Positions 11,481 through 27,830 of a stretch of DNA of 64,000 nucleotides are shown in pieces. Location: assembly GCA_006384855.1 (NCBI GenBank), contig VCJN01002889.1, positions 62,001-126,000 on the forward strand, written 5' to 3'. This DNA comes from Tetraselmis striata (Eukaryota > Chlorophyta > Chlorodendrophyceae > Chlorodendrales > Chlorodendraceae). The position numbers and the translations under genes are program-made. A model generated the notes under the pieces. That model had not been told where the DNA came from and did no database searches. It saw only the letters and a list, made by a program, of their open reading frames with translations. Within the stretch, counting starts at the first letter, position 1. Every line of letters begins with the position of its first letter.

Positions 11481-13065
11481 CGCGCTGCCCGTGGGGCCAC
11501 CGGCCCGCCGTTCCCCTGTGGGCGCCAGTCACCCGCTGCTGCTGCCCTGCAGCGAGTAGCGGACAGCGAGGGCGCGCGCTGCTGCCGCTGACCGAAGAGG
11601 CATGCTCGGGGTAGGGGTCGGTTCAGATTCCCGATTGCAACACGGACGCACACAATTGTGTCACAGTGTGGTTCTGCACGGGCGGAGATGTATTGTGACC
11701 GGAGGCAGTGCCTGTGCCAGGGTGAGCGATATCCCACACCTGACAGTCGCCTCGCTGGTGCTGGCGGTCTTGAGCCAGGTGTGCTGCTCCAAGGACCGAT
11801 GAGGGTAGCGGTGATGTGCACACTACGCCCCAGTAATGCCGAAATGTCTTCAGTCAGCCACGGAGTCGTCATTAAATACAGCCTGTCAAGAAATACTCAT
11901 TGACGACGGGCCATGAAAACAAGCAGACTCTGTCCTGGACAACATACTTGTCATAACATGGAATATCATGTCTGATGGTGCCACAGGACATGAATAGTGT
12001 ACGGATTCAAATAAACATTAAGGATTCCTTATAAGCCTTATACTAACATATAATAGCAACAATATGCAAACAAACGGTAATCATCAGAAACTTCGTTACA
12101 ATCGACTATATAGCACAATCTAACCCTTACAAAATACAGGCCACACAGCCACAACGCAACCACGCACCGACTCCGGACCACGGGATCAGCGCGCCAGGAG
12201 GCCAGTAGCGGCGCCGCCCGAGCGATATGTGCATGGGGCGGGTCCCTGCTATATATACACCTCCAACAAAAGTCTTGTCCCTTTTGTGGAAGAGTGTACA
12301 ATAATTCTCACGTGTATTACACTGTAAACAGGCCGGCAGAGAGTGGATGAGCGAGGCCTGGCTGGCCGCTGCTGGATCCCGTGAAAGAAGCCAATAGGAT
12401 GCCCACACGCGGCTTGTGCTGCTATTATGTATGGGCGTCGCGTGCTTCAAATAACACTGAGCACACCCAGGCCAGGCGGCCGAGCTGCGTGTGCTGGCAG
12501 AACTTGGTGATATGGCTGCTGCTGCTCCTTGGCGGGAGATATATATCAAATATTAATATGTCTTCAAATGTTGATTGGCGTCGGTATCTTCGAGTGGCGC
12601 CGATATGACACGCCTATAAGCGAAGCCTCAGATTTGATCAGATTTGGCTGGCAAGCGATCCGTAGGAATATTCGCCCTATAGTTCCGCACTAGTTTCACC
12701 TACATCTGACCTCTACCAGGCATGGCAGCTTCTTGTTCGGAGTAGAAGTTCTTGCTGCCGGTATTATTACCGGGTAGTCGGCACCCGCACTGACTGACAC
12801 GCGCTATAACAACTGATAATATATATTACTTGCAGACGGGGTTACCAAGGCGACCGTCCCCGACGCCCTAGAACGTTTCTCGAAAACTTTCGTCTCAGCT
12901 TGTACTCGAGCCATGCCATGTGTGTGCTGCGAATGCATGCTACATGCTCATTTGTCGGTGTCCTGCATAGTTGGCCTGGGACTTGCATAGCTGCTTGTCA
13001 TGGAAGCTGCACATTGCATGGCAGGGTTGGCAGTGAGCGTGAGCCACATCAGTACATCGCGCCAA
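11481..13065. other. PAS1 3' flank, no gene seen
   Basis: The region contains the presumed 3' UTR of the PAS1-like gene and then non-coding DNA that becomes AT-richer around 12000-12100 and 12540-12700. Small open frames at 12127-12549 (-) and 12381-12608 (+) overlap each other and show no family motif. Confidence 0.5.
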
Positions 13066-14946
13066 GCAAGTGCGCATGCTGATGAGGGCAGTTAATGTGC
13101 TACTAAAGCTCCCAGGCGCGGGGATCTCTAGGATGGGTCTCCACGCGGTGTCGACCCCGGCGTCATTCCAATTCCTTTGATCATGGGTGACGTATGCTGC
13201 AACATGCGCGTAGTGGAACTGTGCGCTATTCGTGAAATTGTTGTTAATGGGGGCCTGCGCTTAGCCCACGGTGCGTGTGGTATAAGCATGCCCCCCATGG
13301 AATCGAAAGCACTGTATTAGGTGTACTACTGTAATCCAGCGGGGCGCAGCCAACGGCGCTTATCTTGCAGCTTGGAAAATTGCTGTGGGATTAAGGATTG
13401 TGTATTATGTATTACTGGCACATTGTAATGCAAATGCCCATGCATTGCAACGGTAGCATGCATTGATTGGGCTCAAACTTGCGCGTCGTAACTGCCATGC
13501 ATATGTCCACCCACCACCGGGAGCGCGCGGGCAAATGCGACGGACGGTAGCTACACAGGCATCATGTCGCCCCCCTTTGCGTTGACCATGTTTCGGTGGT
13601 TCTAGCGCCTAGTACCAAGCAACGCCATTGCCGAAAAAACATGTTCACAAGTGCGATAACCGCACGAAGCGGCTGCCTCCTTGGCTAGGAGGCTTGCATG
13701 CACTGAATCGCGAGGCTCTATGGCCCCGTAGCCCCATGGCTTGGGAACCAAGGCGAGGATACCCCCGAATTTCCATGTGCAAATACTTATGTGGAGTGCT
13801 GTATTAATTATTAGCTGATGGATGAAGGGCAAGGGCTTTAGGCGCAGGTTCCCTAAGAAATGTAAGAGAACGCTGGGCGCGAAAAGAGCGGCGCTCGTTC
13901 GTCCTTCAAGAGAAACACGTCCACATGCTGATGGGGGCATGTAATGTGCTACTAAAGCTCCCAGGCGCGGGGACCTCTAGGATGGGTCTCCACGCCGCAG
14001 ATGCGGACCCCGTCGTCATTCCAGCTCCTCCCCTTTGATCGGGTTTTTAAACCCTAAATCTCCTTTTATCATGGGTGACATATGCAACATGTCGCCCCCC
14101 TGTGCGTTGACCATGTTTCGGTGGTTCTAGCGCCTAGTTACCAAGCAACGCCATTGCCGAAAAAACATGTTCACAAGTGCGATAACCGCACGAAGCGGCT
14201 GCCTCCTTGGCTAGGAGGCTTGCATGCACTGAATCGCGAGGCTCTATGGCCCCGTAGCCCCATGGCTTGGGAACCAAGGCGAGGATACCCCCGAATTTCC
14301 ATGTGCAAATACTTATGTGGAGTGCTGTATTAATTATTAGCTGATGGATGAAGGGCAAGGGCTTTAGGCGCAGGTTCCCTAAGAAATGTAAGAGAACGCT
14401 GGGGCGAAAAGAGCGGCGCTCGTTCGTCCTTCAAGAGAAACACGTCCACATGCTGATGGGGGCATGTAATGTGCTACTAAAGCTCCCAGGCGCGGGGACC
14501 TCTAGGATGGGTCTCCACGCCGCAGATGCGGACCCCGTCGTCATTCCAGCTCCTCCCCTTTGATCGGGTTTTTAAACCCTAAATCTCCTTTTATCATGGG
14601 TGACATATGCAACATGTCGCCCCCCTGTGCGTTGACCATGTTTCGGTGGTTCTAGCGCCTAGTTACCAAGCAACGCCATTGCCGAAAAAACATGTTCACA
14701 AGTGCGATAACCGCACGAAGCGGCTGCCTCCTTGGCTAGGAGGCTTGCATGCACTGAATCGCGAGGCTCCATGGCCCTGTAGCCTCATGGCTCGGGAACA
14801 AGGCGAGGATACCCCCGAATTTCCATGTGCAAATACTTATGTGGAGTGCTGTATTAATTATTAGCTGATGGATGAAGGGCAAGGGCTTTAGGCCCTAAGA
14901 AATGTAAGAGAACGCTGGGCGCGAAAAGAGCGGCGCTCGTTCTTCC
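13066..14946 (+). repeat. 525-bp tandem repeat array, interrupted at its left end
   Basis: The landmark TTTCGGTGGTTCTAGCGCC occurs at 13591, 14116 and 14641, giving an exact 525-bp period. Units are about 13568-14092, 14093-14617 and a partial unit 14618-14946. Units 1 and 2 are nearly identical; unit 3 has several substitutions. A diverged partial unit at 13068-13207 is separated from unit 1 by about 360 bp of unrelated sequence, as if something had inserted. Each unit has a segment ACTTATGTGGAGTGCTGTA that resembles the terminal inverted repeat of the transposon at 28497-29844. Open frames inside the unit repeat with it and are not convincing genes. Confidence 0.9.
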
Positions 14947-15592
14947 TTGAAACCACAAAAACGCCGTCCCAGTCAGTAATTATACATGTCGATATTTAAC
15001 AGCACAGCAGTCGCGTCTGCTTGTGTGGGCAGTGTGGGTAATAACTAGCCACGTCGCTAGATGTGTGAATCAGATCAGTTGGTCAGATGTTTGTTTGTTG
15101 TTGATGATGGCTGCCACTGGGGTTCATCACTACAGGTGCGCGCAGTCGGCAACGCCACAGCGTCTACCAATCCTTATATTTAAAGCGTTTTTGGCTGCTC
15201 CGCTCCATGCAGGAGCCGAGCCACGTGTGCCACACAGCGCATGGCGGCATGCGCCCATTGCGGGTGCTCACCAGCAGTGTGCACGTGGCGCTAGACATGC
15301 TGATGAATCGAAAGCTGCAACCGCAGGAATGCTGTAGACTGTTCCAAATAAGCGGCATTCATCAGTAGATATACCGCCACAGCCCTACAGTCATACACCA
15401 CTCCACAGAAAAATCACGACACTGCGGCTGGTATTGCGACATGACTACACCGGGGCCACACCATTACATTCTCCATGACCGCTGTGACGCTGTAGTGACT
15501 GCTAGCGCCAGTTTCTGACTAGAAAAGTTGTCGCCATCGTTCTCGGGACTGGTGGTCCGAATTGCAGCCAACAGCGCTACTGCGCTGAGCGC
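14947..15592. other. Methyltransferase 3' flank; no gene seen
   Basis: No coding region is recognisable. A minus-strand TGTAA (plus-strand TTACA at 15464-15468) lies about 125 bases past the methyltransferase stop and could be its polyadenylation signal. Confidence 0.5.
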
Positions 15593-18500
15593 TCACGGCC
15601 CTGCTGGCTTCCTGGCGCTCACCAGCGCACACGGCATAGGCAGCACCAGGCCCGCCGCCGTGCACGCCTGCGTGACAGCGGCTTGGATGTTTGCCAGGTC
15701 GCTGGCAGTCTGGGCGGTCAGCAGCGCCCGGGTCCTGCACCGCCAAAGGGAGGGGGAGGGGGGTGGGGGGGGGGGGGGGGGTGAGCCGGCGGCAAGTCGG
15801 GAGCCGGGCCGTCGGGTACTGTATCATTTAATATCAGTATTCATTATTTAACGAATTGGTTTGCAGCATCGAGTCGGAACATTCGTATGGCATTCGAGGT
15901 GCATTCTGGTATATTCCGAGAATAAACACAGTTTATCTCCTCTGTCGCGCGCGCGGGGGGAGGGGGGGGGGGGGGGTGGTGCAAAAACGATCATATGCCG
16001 CGTGCCCGAAGCTTTTGGCAGTGCAGGCAGCCGTGGCACCGGGAGGGTCCCACCTCGCCGTGCCTTCTTGCAAGAGCTGGATCAAGTCTCCCGGGCGCTC
16101 CAGCCTCAATGTCATCGGTACCTGAGCCACGGGAGCGCGTGGGCGGCCCCGGGTCAGGCGGATGCAGTCGGCGCAGCTGGTCTCATGACGTACTATGACA
16201 TGCTGAACGAGGCTGCTGGTCTCATCAACGAGCCTTAGCATGTTCCTCTACCACACTAGTTACATGACTCGTCGTCTGTCCACTGGGTAGAGCGGCGGTT
16301 TCCGACACATGAGGTCCCCGATTCGATCACGACTGCGTGTCCCGGTTTGACCCGGTGATGCGTTAGCCCTTTGTAGGTCGCATGGGGCAATGCTCTAGCG
16401 ACTGCGGCAAGTTGGCGCACGAGGTCAAGTGCCGGGGCGGTTCGGCCGATGGACCCGGGGCGAGCTCTACTTTTTATACCTCTCACCAGAATAACAGTGT
16501 CCACACGGAAATGGCCGGCTTGGGTTGCGTTTGGACGATAGCGGGCACTGCGAGGGGGCGGTGACGTCCGAACACCCGACGGGCGTTGACTGCGCGATGG
16601 GCGAATGGAAACAAGTTGTTCCAGGTTTCTGCCGAGCGGCTGCGAAACCTGTTGTGCGGGTCAGCACCTCGCGTGTTTGCGCTATACTTGAACGCCCCGT
16701 TACTGTGCGAACAAACACCGGGATGCGCGTGACTGCGCCCGTAGGCTCGTGCCACAGTTCGCGTTTGTACCGGCTGACGATTGTTTTGGGCCGATGTGGC
16801 AGCATACAAGTAACCAGTCTATTAGGATGGAAGTTTGGCAATTAGAAAGAGAAAAGAAACTGTGCCAATGGCTTGAAGTTTTGGAAAGAAAACTGACAGA
16901 TACATCCCGGCTGTGTTGCGAATCAATTTCAGAAAGCACCAAGTACATTGTTTGGGTTTGTGTTGCCCATTTATTCATCGGGAAAGTATTTGTGCATCGT
17001 TTGAAATTGGATAGCGATACAGGGATGCCGGCCGATGCACAAACGTACGATGGCGTTAATGATACTACACTCGGGACGCGGTTACGGATGTGTCAGCAGG
17101 AGCTCTCCTGGTATTTGTTAGTACAGGTAGCATCAGGTACACCGCTAGCGTGTGGGATATGTTGCAGCAGCATTGCAGACATGAACCATTACGCAATCCT
17201 TTCTTTCGCATCCAAACAGTCTATAGCGACAAAACTTCAGCAAACATAAGAAGAAGATGAGAGTAGAATACTACTACCAGAATACATACCAGAAAAGAAT
17301 AGAAATAGGGGGAAAACGCTGGAAGGGTGGCAAAAGACAGCCAGGCGCCGGCGTTAGAGGTTTTGCCACCTATACGCGCTAGTAGTATACACACATATGA
17401 TCCGATGCCGCCGCCATTGTCGGTGCATCCCTTCATTCCAAGGCAAGAGGCCACCTTCTCGGCGTTGAAGCAGGGGCATCGTAGCGCCGGCGTCACCGCC
17501 CATCCATGGGCATACCACCCCGGCGACAAGAGCGGCGAGATGCGATACTGTGTGCGCGCGTGTGAGTGGCGCTGCGGCTGTGGCGGCGGGCGGCATTGCG
17601 GGACAGCAAGCGATAGAGTGGGGCACCATGCGGTGGCGGCAGAGGTGGAGGCTTGAGAAGAGAGGGAGCGGAGGAGGGAGCGGAGTTACGCGTGTGTGGG
17701 TGTGGGGGTGTGTGAGAGAGGGAGGGAGGGAGATGGAGAGAGAGAGTCTCATGTGGGGTGTGTGGCAGAGGTGGAGGCTCGAGAAGAGAGGGAGCGGAGG
17801 AGGGAGGCGGAGTTATGTGTGTGTAGGTGTGGGGGTGTGCGAGAGAGAGGGAGGGAGAGAGAGAGTGGCATGGGGGGTGCGTACCGTTTGGCTCTGCACC
17901 TCGCACATCCCTGCCTCCTCCAGCTGCTGCCGCGCAGTCTGAGCATCCGTCAACAGAACACAGAGACACGGTGAGAACGGGGATGGAGGGGCGCCCCAGG
18001 GCGAAGGGACCGTGGGACCGTGGAGGGGGGCGGGGGCGGTCGATGTACCTCTGGGTTGGCGTACAGGAAAAAGCTGGGCCCCGGGGGCAGCGGCACGTCC
18101 GGGTTGCCGTGCTCCCGGACAGCCTGAAGGCAGATGTCGAAGCCTGCGGTGGCGGGCGGCGCCTGCGGCAGCGGCCTTCAGCGCGTCAGCACCCACGCGG
18201 CCGGCGTGCGGGCGCGCGGGAGCCGGATCCATCCACAACAATCATGATGCTTGTGTATGAGATACCGTCAGACGGCATTGCATTGGCTGTTTAACATTGT
18301 GCCCAGACCCTTGCGCCATGGGGGGAAAGAGGGGGGGGGGTATTCCATAGACTGCGCCCCCGCCGTAGAGTGGTCCCTTCGTAATAGGAGGTTCAACCGT
18401 ATCCGGTAGGTATTATGAGCATATGTGACCGAATATTTAATATGTATATTTCACCGGAAATCGGTCAAAAACATAACCTTGCCTGGGCGGGAAACGATTA

Positions 18501-20132
18501 GGTGCCCCCCCCCCCCCCCCCCCCGGTCGTGTATTGTAATAGACTACACTTCCCATAGTGAGTAAAAATATATCATTAATAGTGATGTGAGTCGTCGGCC
18601 GCGGGCGGCAACACCGCCTCAGAGGTGGAATGCAGGGGGGGGGGGGGGGGGGTGAAGGGGAGGGGGGTGTGTACCTGCCAGACCGTGAAGGCCAGCACGC
18701 CGCCCGGCTTGAGCACACGGCACGCCTCCCGGAAAAACACCTGCCGCGGGCAGGCGACGCGGAGTCGGGACACAAAGGCCGCCAGACTCATCAGTGTCGG
18801 CGGCTGCGTGGGTCGCCGCAGGCGGGGGGGCCATCCATTCCCTACAACAGCGCTGCTTGGCCCTTTCAGCAAGCTTGGTAGTATTGGTGACTGCGTCCCG
18901 GGCTTGGTGGCCGCACCGCACTCAGCAGCAACATGCCGGCGGCGGTTATGCATGCACTTATTGGCAGATCATCAATGGTATCACCCAATGCCGCCGCACC
19001 ATCGGTATGAGCACGCTGCTGATCAAATATAAAGCGAGGACTTCCGAATTTTAAGTTTGACCCACTCGTAAACAAGCGAAGCAGTCACTAACATCACGCG
19101 TCGGCCGTGACAGTATCGGGCGGAACCGACAGGTATCACCCACACGACGGTAACGTGTGCATGGGATAAATACCACGCTGCCAGGTGTGGCATTTGCTGA
19201 CTACAAAAAGGGTGCAATATGTACTTAAACAGATGTCTCACTATATTTATGTGGAAAGGTGTATAGTTTGGGTGTGACAGGGAGGGGGGATGGGGGGGGA
19301 GGGGAGGCCTCCTCGCCTGCGGCTCAGGGAGATGAAGCACGCCAAAGCTGCAGCAGACGGCGTCAAACTCGGCGTCGCCAAAGGGCAGCGCCTGCGCGTC
19401 GCCCTGCACCAGCTGCACGCCGCTCTCGCCCGCCGCCGCCGCGCACAGCTTGGCCGCCATCCTGCCAGGGAACGCGGCAACACTGCATGGTGAGTAGGAA
19501 GACAGACAGGTGGCGAGGATCCCACCTACAAATCATGTTAACTCGCTGACACTAATGCACAGCTGTGCTCTAGACGCCATGCATCGGCGCCGCTTCATAG
19601 GTAGAAAGAGACAACTGTGCATTTATTTGGTGATTGCGTGCTCTTGCAGCAAGTCCACACAGGAACTCAAAGATCATCTACAACACAGAACAATGGAGCC
19701 AGCAACAAGAACATCAAGAGCCTAGCAGAAAGCCAAGGATAACCATGGCGTCGTCGTTAGATGGCCCTATTTTCGCGCTCGCGTGCCGCGATACGGTGGG
19801 CGCGATGGCGGCGACGGGGGAAGGGTTGGGGTGGGGGGGGGGGGGGGGGGGGGGGGGCACTTGAGGAAGGCGTCGCTGCAGTCCAGCCCCACTACACGGT
19901 GGCCCCGGGCAGCGGCGCTTGCAGCGACGTAGCCCGGGCCCGTCGCGACGTCGAGCACCCTGCGCGGCGCGGCGGCCCCCGCGGCGTCCGCCCCCAGGGC
20001 GCGGTCGAGCAGCGCGGGGATGGCCTGCCGGGTGAGCGGGCCGAAGCCGCCATCGTACGCCGCCGCGACCGCCTCGTCGCCCCACGCCTCATACTCCAGG
20101 CGGCCAAAGTCGCCGCCGATTGAGTCCGCCAT
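15593..20132 (-). CDS. UbiE/MenG-like class I SAM-dependent methyltransferase
   Basis: Minus-strand exons 20132-19861, 19461-19317, 18740-18675, 18162-18049, 17938-17885, 16121-16054 and 15734-15593 join in frame to 286 residues, close to the usual 260-290 for this family. Motif I is VLDVATGPGYVAA (residues 59-71), the acidic end of strand 2 is GLDCSD, and the later motifs are GDAQALPFGDAEFDAV, FGVLHLPEPQ and RVLKPGGVLAFTVWQAPP. The tail PMPCALVSARKPAGP matches the C-terminal LPMP...SARKP seen in bacterial and algal relatives. It transfers a methyl group from S-adenosylmethionine; the substrate cannot be read from sequence. Intron 2 begins with GC (CAG/GCGAGG). Intron 5 (1763 bp) houses a SINE and a GA-rich tandem duplication. 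The start is the first Met of the motif I exon; no targeting peptide is obvious. Confidence 0.88.
16262..16480 (+). mobile_element. tRNA-derived SINE, copy 3 (in methyltransferase intron 5)
   Basis: The head reads ACTGGGTAGAGCGGCGG (A-box-like) and CCGATTCGATC (B-box-like). The body matches the other two copies in order: GATGCGTTAGCCCTTTG, GGGGCAATG, GTTGGCGCACGAGGTCAAGT, CGGTTCGGCCGATG, then a CTTTTTATA-type tail. It lies antisense to the host gene, between exons 6 and 5. A SINE that is silent in an intron is expected to be tolerated. Confidence 0.8.
16483..16841 (-). other. Possible retroelement-derived ORF fragment
   Basis: Within methyltransferase intron 5, directly beyond the SINE tail, is a minus-strand open frame of about 108 codons containing NRFRSRSAETWNNLFPFAH. 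It is loosely reminiscent of the C-terminal tail seen in some LINE ORF2 proteins. The resemblance is weak and there is no catalytic motif, so it may be chance. A 167-codon plus-strand frame at 16749-17249 overlaps it and is also unrecognised. Confidence 0.25.
17638..17878. repeat. GA-rich tandem duplication (~125 bp x 2)
   Basis: Two adjacent copies start with GGCAGAGGTGGAGGCT (about 17638 and 17764), continue through AGAAGAGAGGGAGCGGAGGA and end in GAGA-rich simple sequence. The duplication lies inside methyltransferase intron 5. On the sense (minus) strand it is a long CT-rich tract. Confidence 0.8.
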
Positions 20133-21392
20133 GGGCGCGGCACTTACGTTATGGCCACGACTGGGGCACCCCCAGCGCCGCGGCTGTTGTCCCTGCTGCC
20201 TCTGCCGAAGCGGCGGGATTCGCGGCGGGTGTGATCGGCGTCCCCAAGCGGCTGCGGGACGGCGCGGCGCAGCTCCCGTGAAGCCGCCCAGCTCGCCAGC
20301 TCGGAACCGTTGAAGACGCAAGCACGCCTGGGTCGGTGCTAAGGCGCGGTGCGTGAAGCAGGATTGGGGCGGACGCGTCTCGCTACCCGCGCTGGCGGCC
20401 TGCGCGGCGAGCGGTATTGGGTGGCGGGACCGACGGCGACCGACGAGCGCATGATGGCCACGCGCCCCGCGCGCGCGACGCAGCGGTACGGACAATTAAT
20501 ACTACTACTGCTCCGAAACCATTTGATGCCGTACATCTTTCCACATAAGACGAGGGCAGGGATTTATAATCTATCAGACATCAGAATAAGATAATAGATA
20601 ATATCAGCAGACCTTTACAGTCGCTAGCTATAAATCGTCAGACATCCCGCCACGCCATCCGGCGCCCGGGGTGTTGCGGGTCGTACACTTGTACGCACCG
20701 ATTAGCGCTCGCAGCGTGCTTTTGCGGGGCGGTGTTGCGGGTCGTAAACTCGTAACTACTAAACAGCGCACGCAGCGCGATGCTGGAGCTTCATATCGCA
20801 CGGGCAGGCGCTCGCCTGCTGCTACTCATCGGAGCGTTGACAATATTAACGTATCCCGGTGACGTATATCATGTCTGCAGCCGTCTTCTCGCGACCCAGC
20901 AAAGCCTGCGATACTGAAGGGCGAAGGGGCTAACAGTGTTTTCCCTGCTTGAAAAGCAGCACGGGTGGTTGCTGCCTTCAAATGCGGGTAAAATTAAAAT
21001 ATATTGCAATACAACTCTTCAGCGCAAGGTAGGATACATGTACAGCCGCGGACAGTGCGATGTTGAGCAGTCGGGCGCGATAATAATACGGCATGAGCGG
21101 CAATGGACCACAGCGCTGACACCAAGCTGGGGATTATTACTTCACGTGACAATATTTCACGTTGTTCTGGTTCCGGCATACCACAGCCCCATGAAATGCT
21201 ATCCCCCCCCTTCTCCGCTTCCCCCTGCGTTTCCCCGCCAGAGCTGTCTGCTCTCATTCAGCTCTCCCCCAGGGGGGAGGGGGGGGGGGGGGGGGTACAC
21301 ATGTGTGGAAGACAGTGGCACAGTGGCACAATGAGCCTTTACACATCACAGCAAGCATGGATGTGCCTGCGTCGCCGCTCGTCCGCTCGGTC
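20133..21392. other. Intergenic between methyltransferase and CNOT11
   Basis: Both neighbours are transcribed leftward, so this holds the methyltransferase promoter/5' UTR and the CNOT11 3' end. No gene was recognised. A small repeated phrase (GGTGTTGCGGGTCGTA) occurs near 20668 and 20730. Minus-strand TGTAA (plus TTACA at 21339-21343) sits about 50 bases past the CNOT11 stop. Confidence 0.5.
21339..21343 (-). terminator. Candidate TGTAA polyadenylation signal of CNOT11
   Basis: TGTAA on the minus strand, about 50 nt downstream of the CNOT11 stop codon. TGTAA is the usual near-upstream polyadenylation element in chlorophyte algae. A five-base word is weak evidence alone. Confidence 0.35.
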
Positions 21393-26049
<4,657 letters not shown>

Positions 26050-26604
26050 CGCTGCTCTCGTCGTCGGCGCGGTGGTGTCCGAGTGGTCGGGGGGGAGCCG
26101 GCGCAGCGGGATAGCTGTGTAGGTCCTCGCCCGAAGCCTTCATAGGGATTAGCAGCGACTAATTCTTACATGGCCGCTACCGTACCGGCGTTCACTTAAT
26201 ACCAGTAGTCGCTACCAGGTCGCGCTGCGGATGGAAAATGCCCTGATGTGACATGGATGTGATAAGGGTGTGATATGGAGCGGGCGGAGATATAAGAAAC
26301 TCGATTTCCATACACTGACTGCTTGTACTGCTGGTGTGAATTACAAAAAGGGCATGTACTTACTGTACTGCTTTGGGTAAGGCCTGGAAGATTTTATCCG
26401 TTGTCTTTGGTGGCGATTTTGCTCGGGGAAAAAAGGGGAGGAGGGGGGGAAATCTTACTTTTCCGGGAAAAAAACTTTTAGTTTAATAGTAATTTGAACA
26501 GTACCCCTCGATGCCCCCGATGTCGTAGGCGACTCGATACCGGCACGGTACAGTACGGTAGCGGCTTTTGAGGAGAAAAACCGCCGGGATGCATCCTCTA
26601 TTAA
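26050..26604. other. CNOT11 upstream flank, no gene seen
   Basis: This should include the CNOT11 promoter and 5' UTR. A dispersed motif (TGTACTGC...GAATTACAAAAAGGGCA) at about 26318-26355 also occurs near 4533. No other feature is recognisable. Confidence 0.5.
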
Positions 26605-26810
26605 GCTATGTTTGTGGGGTTACAAGAACTAGTCAACTGTCCTAGTGCGATCCGTACAATATCTTCGGGCTTCAAACGGTTATTACCGGTACCCTGCGGG
26701 CTGCCTTATCGCCCGCGAGCCTTGCGTCAGGCCTAGCCGGGGAGCTACTTAGGACAGCCACCATCATCTCATCTGCCATTTTCCCACTCGTTGCCTTCCA
26801 TATATCCGAT
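26605..26810 (+). repeat. Dispersed repeat R1, copy 2
   Basis: This is the partner of 3395-3610, with the same ordered blocks (CCTAGTGCGA, TTACCGGTACC, ATCGCCCGCG, GCTACTTAGGACAGCC). It lies about 100 bp upstream of the degraded ORF at 26919. Confidence 0.65.
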
Positions 26811-26918
26811 ATCCCTCCACCCTATCCCACCACCACACACCAGGCAGCACCACTATGTCCCTCTTGGCGTCACTGGCGGCGTGCGTGCGCTTGCATTTCC
26901 GTTGACGGCAGGACCGCA

Positions 26919-27830
26919 GTGCGGAACGTATGGATAAAGCTAGGCGCTCAGAAGTGGGGCGACAAGAACTCTACGGACCGGCTGAATGAGGCAATCGAGG
27001 CCCACGCCCCCGACTACCACCCCATGCCTGCTGACACCGATTTCAAGATGGTGTGCCTGGCCGGCACCCAGCACGACCGTGGGCTTTCGCAAGACCGCAC
27101 GGCGTTCGTTCTAGAGGCAGTCACAGACACTCTGGCGTTCCTTGAGACGAGAACGGTTACGATTAAGTTCGATTGCCAGCGCCCCGCTAGGTCTCGGCCA
27201 GCACCGCACAACCCGTTTTCGACGATGATGATGGCCAGCGCCGCGCTGAACCCTGAGAGTCATCGCCGCATCCCCGCTCACAAATTGCCTAGCGGCGCCC
27301 CGCTGTCTGCCAAAAACCAGCAATTTATGTTTTTTGGTACGGTCGGCTTCGACTTCGTCTTCGCCCTCCATCGCGCCTTGTTCTCTCTCAGTTCTCGTTC
27401 CAAGACTGGCGCTCTATCTGGGGTATGGGAGCAGCTCTACAAAGGGGCCGCCCCGCCGGACAAACGTTTCGCGCAGTTCTTTGGAAGAAGAAACTTAGAC
27501 ATAAGGCAGATCGGCCGAACGTTCCAAAGTCGTTGGAGTACTTCAGTACACGCTGTCCGGCAACGATAATTGGGTTCAGAAGGGCAACTGGCCGGGCATC
27601 ATCGCGTTGCTAAAAGCCCTGGAGCTCTCGCTATTTTGGTATGAGGAGCGGCTTGGCAAGCAGCGCGACTATGACCTTGAGTCAAAACTGATGGAGGAGC
27701 CGGTACGGTCGGCCGAGACGGCGTCGCATGTGGAGAGTGACCATCGAGGCGCTGAAAGCGCTGGCCACCAAACGCGATTTCCCAACCGACATGCGCTCGC
27801 TTAGCCACGCACCGGCTACTGGACACCCCC
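26919..27830 (+). pseudogene. Degraded ORF of unknown family
   Basis: A 216-codon open frame (26919-27569) is followed by plausible protein sequence that switches frame twice. Near 27480 it continues in another frame as KKKLRHKADRPNVPKSLEY, then near 27540 as NWVQKGNWPGIIALLKALEL with LFWYEERLGKQRDYDLESKL. Near 27728 it shifts again to VTIEALKALATKRDF. The amphipathic, charged character is kept across the shifts, which suggests a once continuous ~300-residue protein. I recognise no domain. It could be a mobile-element gene (repeat R1 lies just upstream) or a spliced gene whose introns I cannot see, but no GT-AG pair explains the shifts. Confidence 0.45.

Noticed and set aside
13602-14864. Repeated ~85-110-codon ORFs in the 525-bp array
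   Set aside because: The frames exist only because the unit is duplicated. There is no domain, and synonymous-type conservation could not be seen.
16749-17249. 167-codon plus-strand ORF in methyltransferase intron 5
   Set aside because: It has reasonable length but no recognisable domain. It overlaps another frame and lies antisense within a well-supported intron. Evidence is too thin to call a gene.
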